From NCBI RefSeq assembly GCF_042159835.1, contig NZ_JBBVGT010000001.1, positions 248,001-312,000 on the forward strand: DNA of 64,000 bases. The letters run 5' to 3'. Of the stretch, positions 8,959 through 17,112 are shown in pieces. The notes below the pieces were generated by a model, which did no database searches, had not been told where the DNA came from, and was given only the letters and a program-made list of their open reading frames with translations. Origin of the DNA: Albibacterium profundi (GTDB lineage Bacteria > Bacteroidota > Bacteroidia > Sphingobacteriales > Sphingobacteriaceae). The translations under genes and the position numbers were made by a program. The first letter of the stretch is position 1. Every line of letters begins with the position of its first letter.

Positions 8959-10158
8959 ATGAAAAGTATTAAAATTGGGCTGCTTGGCAAAGTAGTTATC
9001 GCAATTATCTTAGGTATCGGTGTGGGACTAGTTGCACCCGACTGGATCTCTCGGATATCTATCACCTTTAATGGTTTATTTAGTAATTTTCTGAATTTCA
9101 TTGTCCCTCTTATTATACTCGGGCTCATTGCACCGGGCATCGCCGATCTGGGGAAAGGTGCAGGCAGACTTCTATTGCTCACATCCATACTGGCTTATGC
9201 ATTTACCATTTCTACGGGTCTGTTTGCCTACTTTTCCGGAAAAATCTTCTTGCCTAATCTGCTAGCAAGTGATGGAACACCGCAACTGGAAGACGTAACC
9301 AAAACACTGGAACCTTATTTTACACTTCAAATGCCGCCTATGTTTGAGGTAATGACGGCTCTCATCATAGCGTTCACATTGGGATTGGGTATTGCTTTTA
9401 TAAAAGGAGACACGTTAAAAAATGGGCTGGAAGAGTTTAAAGATATTGTCATGAAGGTTATTAATCATGTGATCATCCCAATTCTCCCTTATTACATTTT
9501 CGGTATCTTTTTAAACATGACGGTTACAGGTCAAGTAGCCAGTATTTTATCAATTTTCATAAAGATCATCGTCTTTATCTTTATCCTAACCGTTATCCTG
9601 CTAATACTCCAATTTGTTGTAGCAGGTGCGATAGCTAAGGTTAACCCGTTCAAGGCATTAAAAAATATGCTGACCGCCTACCTGACAGCACTCGGAACAC
9701 AGTCCTCAGCGGCTACCATCCCTGTTACCTATCAACAAACACTTAAAAACAAGGTAGATCAAGATATCGCCAGCTTCGTGATACCACTTTGTGCCACTAT
9801 TCACCTATCAGGAAGTATGCTAAAAATCACACTCTGTGCCATGGCAGTCATGTTAATGAATGGAGATGTGGCAAATACAGAGATATTCATCGGATTTATT
9901 TTTCTACTAGGCATAACAATGATTGCCGCACCCGGTGTACCAGGCGGAGCGATTATGGCCGCATTGGGCGTGTTGTCCTCGGTTTTAGGTTTCAGTGAAG
10001 ACTCATTAGGGCTGATGATTGCGCTTTATATCGGTATGGATAGCTTTGGTACAGCATGTAATGTGACTGGTGATGGAGCCATCGCATTGATCATCAACAA
10101 GATTTACAAAAAGGATGTTGATGAAACAATAAGGTTACAGGAAGAAGCGAACATGTAG
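8959..10158 (+). CDS. Dicarboxylate/amino acid:cation symporter (DAACS family)
   Basis: Inner-membrane secondary transporter of the glutamate/C4-dicarboxylate symporter family, 399 residues with about eight TM segments and two re-entrant hairpins. Diagnostic stretches are the serine-rich hairpin TALGTQSSAATIPVT and the C-terminal substrate/cation site DSFGTACNVTGDGA. It should take up glutamate, aspartate or C4-dicarboxylates with Na+ or H+; the exact substrate is not determined by what I can see. It is preceded by about 150 bp of AT-rich intergenic DNA and is divergent from the esterase gene. An inverted repeat follows its stop codon. Confidence 0.92.
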   Translation: MKSIKIGLLGKVVIAIILGIGVGLVAPDWISRISITFNGLFSNFLNFIVPLIILGLIAPGIADLGKGAGRLLLLTSILAYAFTISTGLFAYFSGKIFLPNLLASDGTPQLEDVTKTLEPYFTLQMPPMFEVMTALIIAFTLGLGIAFIKGDTLKNGLEEFKDIVMKVINHVIIPILPYYIFGIFLNMTVTGQVASILSIFIKIIVFIFILTVILLILQFVVAGAIAKVNPFKALKNMLTAYLTALGTQSSAATIPVTYQQTLKNKVDQDIASFVIPLCATIHLSGSMLKITLCAMAVMLMNGDVANTEIFIGFIFLLGITMIAAPGVPGGAIMAALGVLSSVLGFSEDSLGLMIALYIGMDSFGTACNVTGDGAIALIINKIYKKDVDETIRLQEEANM

Positions 10159-10167
10159 CGCATAAAA

Positions 10168-10198
10168 CTGTTTTAACGTACTATATATAGTAAAACAG
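10168..10198. repeat. Imperfect inverted repeat between symporter and lipoprotein genes
   Basis: CTGTTTTA (10168-10175) pairs with TAAAACAG (10191-10198); the centre contains ACTATATATAGT, itself a palindrome. A second TAAAACAG copy follows directly. It may be an operator or a weak terminator between the two plus-strand genes; there is no clear T-run. Confidence 0.4.
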
Positions 10199-10210
10199 TA
10201 AAACAGAATT

Positions 10211-10621
10211 ATGAAACAGTATCTTGTAATTTTAACATGCGTAATAGTAGCGGCCTTCACTTCATGCGAAAAGGATGAAGTTGATGGCGTCCGTGAACGT
10301 GACGAGCAAAGACTAGAGGCCTTATACGCAGAAATTAAAGAAATGGCGGAAAGTGTAAGCTGTGAAGACGCCGAAGAGTGGGAATTTACCGCATTGGGTT
10401 CAAAGGCCTGCGGCGGACCAGTGGAGTACATCGCTTATTCAAGCACGATTGACACAGAAACTTTTTTAGAAAAAGTAAAGCTGTATACCGAACTTCAGCA
10501 TCAATTTAATGTCGATTGGAAAATCACGTCTGATTGCAGCGTGGTCGCCAAGCCCATAGATGTGCAATGTGTTGATGGCAAACCCGAATTTATTTACGAA
10601 AATACAATGGAACCTAACTAA
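10211..10621 (+). CDS. Small hypothetical lipoprotein
   Basis: A 136-residue exported protein of unknown function. The N-terminus is a lipoprotein signal with Cys19 in AAFTSCEKDE. The mature part contains the block CEDAEEWEFTALGSKACGG, with further cysteines later (SDCSVV, DVQC), so it probably folds with disulfides in the periplasm or at the cell surface. I recognise the GSKACGG pattern from other small Bacteroidota lipoproteins, which also lack a known function. It lies 52 bp after the symporter gene and is separated from the convergent SRPBCC gene by a hairpin. Confidence 0.75.
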   Translation: MKQYLVILTCVIVAAFTSCEKDEVDGVRERDEQRLEALYAEIKEMAESVSCEDAEEWEFTALGSKACGGPVEYIAYSSTIDTETFLEKVKLYTELQHQFNVDWKITSDCSVVAKPIDVQCVDGKPEFIYENTMEPN

Positions 10622-10657
10622 CAGTTAGCCCAAAACAAGATATTTAAACAAACTATG

Positions 10658-10691
10658 AAGAGGCGTAGTCAGGCAACTGATTGCGCCTCTT
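10658..10691. terminator. Hairpin between convergent genes
   Basis: AAGAGGCG (10658-10665) pairs with CGCCTCTT (10684-10691), with an inner TCAG/CTGA stem. It sits between the 3' ends of the lipoprotein gene (+) and the SRPBCC gene (-) and could end transcription from both sides, although the T-tract is poor. Confidence 0.5.
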
Positions 10692-10695
10692 ATCG

Positions 10696-11079
10696 TTACT
10701 CTCCAGTATAAAAGTCTCTTAACGAACCAAAGTAATCCTCATTCCAACCACCCACGATATCGTCATAATCGCCATCAGGAATATTCGTGTGGATTAGCTC
10801 GACCGACGTACCAAGCTTATGAGGGTGCAGCTTAATGGTCACGATGGAGTCTTCTTCCTGATCGCCAAAATACCATTTTTGTACAATTTTCTTGTTCGTT
10901 TCAAACTCCAGGTTTACACCCACGATACTATCGTCCCACAACGAAAATTCCGTTCCTTCTTCAGCTTGCATTTTCGCACGATCACCCGTCCAAAGTTCAA
11001 TTGTCGGTTCCCGGGTTAAAGCCAGATATACTTCCTGTGGTTTCGCCGTTATTGTAAAGTATTTTTTATAATCTTTCAT
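10696..11079 (-). CDS. SRPBCC (AHSA1-like) domain protein
   Basis: A 127-residue cytoplasmic protein with a START/Bet v1-like fold of the AHSA1 type. The start (YFTITAKPQEVYLALTREPTIELWTGD), the central LWDDSIVGVNLEF strand and the end (GGWNEDYFGSLRDFY) match this family closely, including the terminal GW-x-x-x-x-GSL helix. Such proteins bind hydrophobic ligands or act as co-chaperones, but most bacterial members have no known ligand. It appears to be a single-gene unit, preceded by a 33-bp gap from the pseudouridine synthase gene. Confidence 0.85.
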   Translation of the reverse strand: MKDYKKYFTITAKPQEVYLALTREPTIELWTGDRAKMQAEEGTEFSLWDDSIVGVNLEFETNKKIVQKWYFGDQEEDSIVTIKLHPHKLGTSVELIHTNIPDGDYDDIVGGWNEDYFGSLRDFYTGE

Positions 11080-11112
11080 AATATCATTTATTTTATTTTC
11101 GTTGCCATGTAA

Positions 11113-11793
11113 TTACTTCCAACCCATCAGGTCCATTACTCTTGCAAACTCATCTGACACAGGAGCGGTGATGTGCGTCGTAGCACCCGTAACCGGATGA
11201 GTAAAGCTGAGTTCAGAAGCATGGAGCATCATCGTTGTCATATCCCATTGTTCTTTGAAAAAGCGATTCTGTTTGTTACAGCCATGCTTTCGATCCCCGA
11301 TAATCGGATAAAAAATATGAGCAAAATGCTTTCTTAATTGATGCATCCTGCCAGTCTCCGGTATTGCTTCCACTAGCGAGTATCTCGAAGTTGGGTGTTT
11401 GCCCAGTGCATAGGGAATCTCGGCATATTGGAGGGTTCTAAAGTGAGTCACGGCCTCCTGCATCATCCCATTCTCTTTCATAAGGGGATAATCAATCTCC
11501 ATTTCAGCAGGGGCATAACCTCGTAAAATGGCCAAGTATTTCTTAACCATATCACCCATCATAAACTGCTTGTGCATAGCCACCTCAGTTTCCTTATCCA
11601 AAGCAAACAATAAGACGCCACTTGTTTTTCTATCGAGACGATGAACCGGACTAACGTGCTGGCCGATCTGCTGTTTTAATTTTTGCAAAGCAAATTCAGT
11701 AGCATCTTTGGCAATAGATGACCGATGGACCAATAAGCCATGTGGTTTGTTGATGGCAACCAAATATTCATCCCGATATACAAGCTCTAGCAT
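11113..11793 (-). CDS. RluA-family pseudouridine synthase (TruC-like)
   Basis: Converts specific uridines in tRNA or rRNA to pseudouridine. Starting at ATG 11793 gives 226 residues beginning MLELVYRDEYLVAINKPHGLLVH, the expected N-terminus; the upstream ATG at 11841 adds 16 residues without family similarity. The catalytic aspartate lies in HRLDRKTSGVLLFA, and the C-terminal Leu/Ile and GRMHQLRKHFAH motif is intact. There is no S4 domain, and the length fits the TruC group (tRNA U65 in E. coli), so tRNA is the more likely target. Target assignment is inference. Confidence 0.88.
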   Translation of the reverse strand: MLELVYRDEYLVAINKPHGLLVHRSSIAKDATEFALQKLKQQIGQHVSPVHRLDRKTSGVLLFALDKETEVAMHKQFMMGDMVKKYLAILRGYAPAEMEIDYPLMKENGMMQEAVTHFRTLQYAEIPYALGKHPTSRYSLVEAIPETGRMHQLRKHFAHIFYPIIGDRKHGCNKQNRFFKEQWDMTTMMLHASELSFTHPVTGATTHITAPVSDEFARVMDLMGWK

Positions 11794-11934
11794 CGTTTTG
11801 TTTTGTGCGAAGGTAAACATATCACAAACATTTATAAACAATTACGAAAACAAGCTGTTCTCTAATTAAGAAACGCATTAACTATCAACACTTTTGGATA
11901 AAAACCAAGAATATTAAACATAAATATAGAAATC

Positions 11935-12249
11935 ATGAAAAAGTTATTATTCAGCTTAATCGCTACCATGTTTCTTACGCTGACCATCCACCAGGTCTAC
12001 GCGCAAGAGGAGAAACCAACGGTACCTGATACAACAAAGAAGGAACCGGGAGAAAAATTACCAACGGTGCCGGCACCGGAACCCGAGCTTCCAATGCCTG
12101 TACCTGAGGCCCCAGAAACACCTGAGGTACCAGAGCCAGAAACACCAACACCAGAAGTGCCTACTCCGAAAACGCCTAAAGCGCCAGAAATACCGAGCGA
12201 GGAACCACTACCTCCTCCTCCACCACCAGCACCTCCTCTTCAGGAATAA
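11935..12249 (+). CDS. Proline-rich secreted low-complexity protein
   Basis: A 104-residue protein with a signal peptide (MKKLLFSLIATMFLTLTIHQVYAQ) followed entirely by a Pro/Glu/Thr-rich low-complexity tail with repeating PEVPxPE-like units and a poly-proline end. No globular domain is visible. It is probably an exported, extended polypeptide of the cell envelope; similar tails are used as periplasmic spacers. It stands alone between two minus-strand genes and is followed by a strong terminator. Because of its low complexity no family can be assigned. Signal peptide, AUG and codon structure make it look like a real gene. Confidence 0.7.
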   Translation: MKKLLFSLIATMFLTLTIHQVYAQEEKPTVPDTTKKEPGEKLPTVPAPEPELPMPVPEAPETPEVPEPETPTPEVPTPKTPKAPEIPSEEPLPPPPPPAPPLQE

Positions 12250-12300
12250 AACTAGAAATTAAAATATGAAGAGACGGCCTACGTCTTATAAAAAACTAAA

Positions 12301-12330
12301 AATCCTCAACGTGCATGTTGAGGATTTTTT
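12301..12330. terminator. Strong intrinsic terminator, probably bidirectional
   Basis: Perfect 10-bp stem AATCCTCAAC (12301-12310) / GTTGAGGATT (12317-12326) with a six-base loop and T-run on the plus strand; an A-rich run upstream gives a T-tract for the minus strand. It separates the proline-rich gene (+) from the ClC gene (-). Confidence 0.85.
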
Positions 12331-14199
12331 CTATCGATAGAACTTTTTACTCTTGACCAGCATCCGGTAACCACTTCGCTTCAAGCTAATTGACCGCTGA
12401 AGCTGCTGATCTGCATAACGTGCTTTGCGGTAAGCCGCAAAAACCAAGGTAGGTGTCAGTAAGCCGATCGACTGCGTTTTTTCTGTACGCTGCACAACGG
12501 GTATTAGATCCGTATGGTAGCGATCCATCATTTCTACGGCAAAACTCAATTGACTTTCCGGATAAATATAGATGATCTTTTTGTCAACCAAACTATCAAT
12601 GCTTTGATCTTCGTCCAAATCGGTATTATGCAAATCCTTTAATTTAAGTGTACCTGCTAAGTTCCCAACTTCATCTTTTACAATTAACATGTGCCGATCC
12701 GGTCGATGCATCTTCACCCAGTCCTTAACCTCTTTAATAGTCTGATTTATCGCTATTTGAGGTTTAATGTATTCCATTACTTCACCCACGTTCATTTGTT
12801 GTAATACATCTGGTTCATACGCATCGGGCGTAAAAATCCCCCGTCGTTTTATTTTTTCAGTCATAATTGTACCTTTCATCAAAAAGAACGAAACGAAGTA
12901 AGCCGAGGTACATGCACCCAATAAAGGTAAAAGTCCATGAGGTTGCATGGTGGTCTCTAATGCAAAAACAATAGAAGTTAGCAAAGCTCGAGCGGATCCT
13001 GCAAACATACTAGCCATACCGATCAGTGCACATGTCGGCAGATTAATATCACTTTGGGGAAAGAAATGAACGATAAGCATCCCCATTCCTAAGCCTAAGG
13101 CACCTCCAATGGTGAACAAAGGAGCTAGTGTACCTCCTGAAGTTCCGCTACCCAGAGAGACCGACCAAGATATGAACTTTAATATCGATAAGCCTAAAAT
13201 CAACTGTAAAGGAAGATTACCGGTTAATAAATCAGTTATGTTTGAATAACCGACCCCCATTGTATAAGGTGCAAAATAACCGACGACACCAACGGCAATC
13301 GCACCGATTGCTGGCCACCACATCCAATGGATAGGAAGCTTTTCAAATAGATCTTCTATCAGGTATATACTTTTAGAAATATATGCCGCTAACACGCCCA
13401 TGACCGCTCCCATTACAACGTAAATAATCAAAGACTGGTAACTAGGCAGCGGGATATCCGGCATCCCAAACATCGGCTCTTGACCAAAAAACACGAGATG
13501 CATCGCCGCACCTGTCGCACATGCAAGAGCTACGGGAATGATAGACCGTGGAGAAAACTCAAAAAGCAAAAGTTCGATCGCCAAGAGCACGGCGGCAACG
13601 GGTGTCCCAAAAATAGCGGCCATACCAGCCGTGGCACCCGCCGTCAGCATAATTTTCCGCTCATTCGGCGTAATTTTCATGATCTGCCCGGCAAAGGAAC
13701 CTAAAGCCCCCCCGGTAGAGATAATTGGCCCCTCAGAACCGAACGGTCCCCCACTACCTATTGAGATCGCCGCAGACAAAGGCTTTAAGATGGTAATGAT
13801 CGGTTTGATCTTACTTTCATTTGTAAGCACTTGTTCCATAGCCTCGGGTATTCCGTGACCACGGATCGCAGCAGAACCCAATCGAGCCATGACACCTACA
13901 ATTAAAGATCCAATAATCGGAATAAAGATAACATACCAACCCAATTGGTGACCTTCGGGCGTATTCTCTACAAAAGAAAATTCACCGTAAAAGAAAAGAT
14001 TAGTTATCAAGTGAATAAGTTCGACCAGAACTTTAGCAATAACACCGATAATTAAAGCATTGATAACCGCCTGGATGCTTAAGTACAATACCCTTTGGGA
14101 AACGGATGGTCCCGCTGGCTCTAATTCCTGATTGTCAACATCAAGAGAAGGGGCAATTGGGATTGATGCTCCTTTTTCTTTTTTTCTAAACATGAACAA
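12331..14199 (-). CDS. ClC-family chloride channel/antiporter with C-terminal CBS domains
   Basis: Integral membrane chloride channel or Cl-/H+ exchanger, 622 residues. The first roughly 60 residues are cytoplasmic; residues about 60-450 hold the 18-helix ClC core with motifs RGHGIPEAME and GSGGPFGSEGP, in which the gating glutamate of GxEGP is present. Two CBS domains follow at about 465-590 (VGEVMEYIKPQIAINQTIKEV and later), which usually bind nucleotides and regulate gating. The C-terminal tail is basic. Whether it is a channel or antiporter cannot be decided safely. It is divergent from the Crp/Fnr gene across 128 bp of AT-rich DNA. Confidence 0.92.
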   Translation of the reverse strand: MFMFRKKEKGASIPIAPSLDVDNQELEPAGPSVSQRVLYLSIQAVINALIIGVIAKVLVELIHLITNLFFYGEFSFVENTPEGHQLGWYVIFIPIIGSLIVGVMARLGSAAIRGHGIPEAMEQVLTNESKIKPIITILKPLSAAISIGSGGPFGSEGPIISTGGALGSFAGQIMKITPNERKIMLTAGATAGMAAIFGTPVAAVLLAIELLLFEFSPRSIIPVALACATGAAMHLVFFGQEPMFGMPDIPLPSYQSLIIYVVMGAVMGVLAAYISKSIYLIEDLFEKLPIHWMWWPAIGAIAVGVVGYFAPYTMGVGYSNITDLLTGNLPLQLILGLSILKFISWSVSLGSGTSGGTLAPLFTIGGALGLGMGMLIVHFFPQSDINLPTCALIGMASMFAGSARALLTSIVFALETTMQPHGLLPLLGACTSAYFVSFFLMKGTIMTEKIKRRGIFTPDAYEPDVLQQMNVGEVMEYIKPQIAINQTIKEVKDWVKMHRPDRHMLIVKDEVGNLAGTLKLKDLHNTDLDEDQSIDSLVDKKIIYIYPESQLSFAVEMMDRYHTDLIPVVQRTEKTQSIGLLTPTLVFAAYRKARYADQQLQRSISLKRSGYRMLVKSKKFYR

Positions 14200-14274
14200 A
14201 TTTTTTGCAAAAGTATGACCTTAATCATAAAAAGAAGCATATTCTATAAAAATATTTTACATTTTTTATTACCC

Positions 14275-14288
14275 AGACAATATTGTCT
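14275..14288. promoter_or_regulatory. Palindrome upstream of the Crp/Fnr gene
   Basis: AGACAATATTGTCT is a perfect 14-bp palindrome in the ClC / Crp-Fnr divergent intergenic region, 39 bp before the regulator's ATG. It is a candidate autoregulatory or divergent operator; it does not match the classic TTGAT-N4-ATCAA FNR box. Confidence 0.4.
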
Positions 14289-14327
14289 AATAACCACACA
14301 TTGCAAATAATTTGTTTATTTTAGCAT

Positions 14328-14993
14328 ATGAATAAACACCCACATTGTTTTTTGTGTAAATACTGTCTACCTGAGTGGCAAACACTCATTGAGACTAAGG
14401 CCACTATTCAGCAGTTCAAAAAAGGAGAGTCTATATTTAAGGCAGGCGATTCCCTCCACGGTTTCTATTTTATCCATGAAGGCAATGTTAAAATCCATAA
14501 AAAATGGAAGAACAATAAAGATCTCATTATCAAATTTGCCACCGCCGGAGATATCTTAGGTCATCGTGGACTTTCCGATCAGAAGCATCCTGTATCAGCG
14601 ACCGCACTTAATCGAGTTAAGCTCTGTTTTGTCGATACCGAGTTCTTCGAAACCACCTTACTTGTCAATCACAAACTTTCTTATCAGATGGTTCTATTCT
14701 TTGCTTCCGAACTTCAAAAGACCGAACAGAGCATGTACAACATGGTGCAAATGGACGTAAAAAGTAGAATTGCACTCGCTCTATTAGAAATAACAAACAC
14801 ATTTGGTCTCGATCAAGATGGATTTATCAATTCCTTATTAAGCAGACAGGATATTGCTTCGTATGCAGGTACAACCTATGAGTCGCTCTTCAAGACATTA
14901 AACGACTGGAAGAATAAACGTATAATTGAATTATTAGATAAACGAATTAAAATAATCGATACAGAAACCTTAAAAAAACTAACGATAGAGTAA
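14328..14993 (+). CDS. Crp/Fnr-family transcriptional regulator with FNR-like cysteines
   Basis: A 221-residue one-component regulator. Residues about 20-125 are a cyclic-nucleotide-binding-like beta-barrel (FKKGESIFKAGDSLHGFYFIHEGNVKI), followed by a dimer helix (about 115-145) and a winged HTH at about 160-215 (SRQDIASYAGTTYESLFKTLNDWK). The N-terminus carries Cys7, Cys10 and Cys13, and Cys100 sits in ALNRVKLCFVD, which aligns with the fourth cluster ligand of E. coli FNR (Cys122). A [4Fe-4S] oxygen-sensing role is therefore plausible. Its 3' end overlaps the convergent DUF488 gene of the cbb3 oxidase cluster by 15 bp. The regulator call is firm; the iron-sulfur inference is moderate. Confidence 0.9.
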   Translation: MNKHPHCFLCKYCLPEWQTLIETKATIQQFKKGESIFKAGDSLHGFYFIHEGNVKIHKKWKNNKDLIIKFATAGDILGHRGLSDQKHPVSATALNRVKLCFVDTEFFETTLLVNHKLSYQMVLFFASELQKTEQSMYNMVQMDVKSRIALALLEITNTFGLDQDGFINSLLSRQDIASYAGTTYESLFKTLNDWKNKRIIELLDKRIKIIDTETLKKLTIE

Positions 14994-15500
14994 CTTTCCA
15001 TCTTTTACCGTAGCTGCTGAAGTATAGGGATGCTCTTCAACTTTCTTATCCGATAAAATATGTAAAACAGTCCAACCTTCTAATTTCATTATATCTGCTA
15101 TCATGCTTCGGTGACACCGCCACCAGACTGCTTCCGCGCACATAATACATACATTATGATTAGCTGTCTTCTGCTCTAAGGCCTCCAGACCATCTCTAAA
15201 TTCTGATGTCTCCATATAGTCCGCATAACCCCTAAACGAATCGTTGCGCCATGCCGTATTCACAGAATCTTTCCGAACCTTCCGTCGTCCTCCTAATATC
15301 AACCAATGCTCATAATGGATCCCCTCAGTTTCCAGGTCACTCTCAAAATGCTCTTTATTAAATTGTGGAAACTTATTTGAACCCGGCAGACTTCTAACAT
15401 CAATCAAAAGGTCGATTGAATTTAATTTTAGAAGTTTTACAAACTCATCCCAAGATCGAGTTGAGTGCCCTATGGTCCATATCTTTTTTTCTTTCGCCAC
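14979..15500 (-). CDS. DUF488 family protein
   Basis: A 173-residue cytoplasmic protein of the DUF488 family: N-terminal IWTIGHSTRSWDEFVKLL, the IDLLIDVRSLPGSNKFPQF block, and the C-terminal CAEAVWWRCHRSMIA segment with paired cysteines. Function is unknown; the conserved His, Arg and Cys residues suggest an enzyme. It is the last gene of the minus-strand run beginning with ccoN, 12 bp after the DUF2249 gene. Its 3' end overlaps the Crp/Fnr gene by 15 bp. Confidence 0.87.
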   Translation of the reverse strand: MAKEKKIWTIGHSTRSWDEFVKLLKLNSIDLLIDVRSLPGSNKFPQFNKEHFESDLETEGIHYEHWLILGGRRKVRKDSVNTAWRNDSFRGYADYMETSEFRDGLEALEQKTANHNVCIMCAEAVWWRCHRSMIADIMKLEGWTVLHILSDKKVEEHPYTSAATVKDGKLLYR

Positions 15501-15512
15501 ATTAATGATTTC

Positions 15513-16391
15513 TTATGTTCTATAGATTGCGACTTTAACATCACCCTCACCTCGATTCGATATATATACTTGATAATCGCTGTCCGCAATCTCTTCTAAT
15601 AAATACAAAGGAACGCGCTTATGGTTTACATAAAGAAGTTCATCCTCCTCCAAATCGGGCAAAATACCTAAAATAGCTTCCATAGGTCCAGGAGCTTGGA
15701 GGTCACGAACATCAATCTCCTTCACTTTTTCAAATCTAGTACAAACCTCTTCAAACTCCCTTTCATCAACCATCCTTATCTTTTCCGAGTCAGTTTTTTC
15801 ACCTTCAGTTGCTCTATTTCTATCAGCAGGATCAGCATTTGGGATTTCATCTTTCGCTTCCGAGGCACCGTTTACCGATTTATAGAAATAAGTATGATAC
15901 TCATCAGCGGATACAGTTTTCGTAAATGTACGAACACCGTCCTTTTCCAGTAAGCGAATTAGCGGGACGGGTATGAACTTGTTAATAATACAAAGCGCCT
16001 CATCAGGTGAAACAACTTTAAATTTCTTTAAGATCTCCTTTAAAGGATCCTCTCCACTCGCCAGTATTCCTCGAACATCGAAAACATGGATTGAAGTCCC
16101 GGGTAGATCGTTGAGCCAAGTCGGTGTATTTTCCTCGATCGTATCTTCTTGCCCGTCACTAGTCATTATAAAACCTAGCGGCTTCAACACCCTCGCAAAG
16201 TCTGCAACATCGCATCCGCCCATTTTCGCAGCTTCGGCGATTGTTACACGCGAAGCCATTAACTTCCTCAGTATGGGGTTTCGCAACTTCTCAAATGGCT
16301 TAGAGAGCTTAGCAATTGCTTCAACACTATTTTTATTCCATTTTATTAATTCTGAAATTTTGGTCTTAGCACTAATCTCTAATGTTTCCAT
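15513..16391 (-). CDS. DUF2249 domain protein (two copies) with N-terminal helical domain
   Basis: A 292-residue cytoplasmic protein. The N-terminal 75 residues resemble the DUF1858/ScdA_N type of small helical domain (TKISELIKWNKNSVEAIAKL, then KMGGCDVADFARVLKPLGF). Two DUF2249 domains follow, at about 97-175 (IHVFDVRGILASGEDPLKEIL) and about 215-290 (EIDVRDLQAPGPMEAILGIL), separated by a polar linker. DUF2249 proteins are often associated with nitric oxide, nitrate or low-oxygen metabolism, which fits the neighbouring cbb3 oxidase and Crp/Fnr gene. The biochemical role is unknown; the folds resemble TusA/SirA sulfur-carrier folds, but no conserved CPxP motif is seen. Confidence 0.85.
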   Translation of the reverse strand: METLEISAKTKISELIKWNKNSVEAIAKLSKPFEKLRNPILRKLMASRVTIAEAAKMGGCDVADFARVLKPLGFIMTSDGQEDTIEENTPTWLNDLPGTSIHVFDVRGILASGEDPLKEILKKFKVVSPDEALCIINKFIPVPLIRLLEKDGVRTFTKTVSADEYHTYFYKSVNGASEAKDEIPNADPADRNRATEGEKTDSEKIRMVDEREFEEVCTRFEKVKEIDVRDLQAPGPMEAILGILPDLEEDELLYVNHKRVPLYLLEEIADSDYQVYISNRGEGDVKVAIYRT

Positions 16392-16402
16392 TTCTATTTA
16401 AT

Positions 16403-16834
16403 TTAATTGGCAACGATGTCAAAATAGGTTATTAAATAATATAGTGCCCAACCAATAAAACCAATGAGAATAATCCAAACCCAAGCGGGAATACTTTGAG
16501 GTGTTTCACTCCCTTCAATATAAAACTCGCTTGAATTACCTTTCCCATAGGCATTGATCATCAAAGGCAAAACACCATCCACAACTGCATTCTCTTTCAA
16601 ACCTTCAATTGATATAGCCGGACCATTTCTAACTTCAAAAGGGACAATTCTGATGCCCTCTTTCCCATTTGGGTCTTTGCTGACTATTTTCAGCGTATGT
16701 TTACCATCTACCAGTCTAGTCGTATCCAATTCAAATTTAACCGGTGCAAGAAAGGACGCAATTGGTGTTGGTTCGTCATCAATAAACAGCAATACACTAC
16801 TCTTATTTTTCATTCTATTCGCTGATTTGTTCAT
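16403..16834 (-). CDS. Ig-like protein with C-terminal membrane anchor, cbb3-cluster associated
   Basis: A 143-residue protein with a beta-rich, Ig-like region at about 10-105 (ASFLAPVKFELDTTRLVDGKHTLKIVSKDPNGKEG) and one TM helix near the C-terminus (WVWIILIGFIGWALYYLITYF). There is no N-terminal signal, so topology is uncertain. The ATG at 16834 overlaps the upstream gene by 20 bp; an internal ATG at 16813 directly follows the upstream stop and is equally plausible. Its constant place in the oxidase gene run suggests an accessory subunit or assembly role, but I do not recognise a characterised homologue. Confidence 0.7.
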   Translation of the reverse strand: MNKSANRMKNKSSVLLFIDDEPTPIASFLAPVKFELDTTRLVDGKHTLKIVSKDPNGKEGIRIVPFEVRNGPAISIEGLKENAVVDGVLPLMINAYGKGNSSEFYIEGSETPQSIPAWVWIILIGFIGWALYYLITYFDIVAN

Positions 16835-17087
16835 TTGAAAGTATAAAACGTTTGATATGAGTCTTGGATTTCTCTCCTGGTTTTACCAAAAATTTAATTG
16901 AAAAAACCAAGGTAAGCACCACGATAATCCCAATAAACCAGACGATAACCATATCCCAATCACTCTCGGGTCCCGCGCCGTGAGATATCCCCCTTAATAA
17001 CTTTGGCTGCTGTTTCTCACAGGCAGGACAGGCCCAACTGGCTAGCGCCGGCAACATCAGCATTACTACTAAAAAAATCTTTTTCAT
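16815..17087 (-). CDS. Small membrane protein with CPAC motif, cbb3-cluster associated
   Basis: A 90-residue protein with a signal peptide (MKKIFLVVMLMLPALASWA) cleaved just before CPACEKQQPKLLRG, and one TM segment at about 46-68 (MVIVWFIGIIVVLTLVFSIKFLV) followed by a basic cytoplasmic tail. The CPAC pair in the periplasm could bind a metal, take part in redox chemistry or carry a haem-related role; nothing further can be read. It lies 25 bp after the ccoO-ccoP gene. Function is unknown; the position suggests an oxidase accessory protein. Confidence 0.72.
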   Translation of the reverse strand: MKKIFLVVMLMLPALASWACPACEKQQPKLLRGISHGAGPESDWDMVIVWFIGIIVVLTLVFSIKFLVKPGEKSKTHIKRFILSNEQISE

Positions 17088-17112
17088 ATCCTAAATATTA
17101 ACTAGTATACAC

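Noticed and set aside
12331..14199. Assigning the ClC protein as antiporter or channel from the proton glutamate
   Set aside because: The gating glutamate is present, but the alignment around the second (proton) glutamate is ambiguous by eye, so no claim is made.
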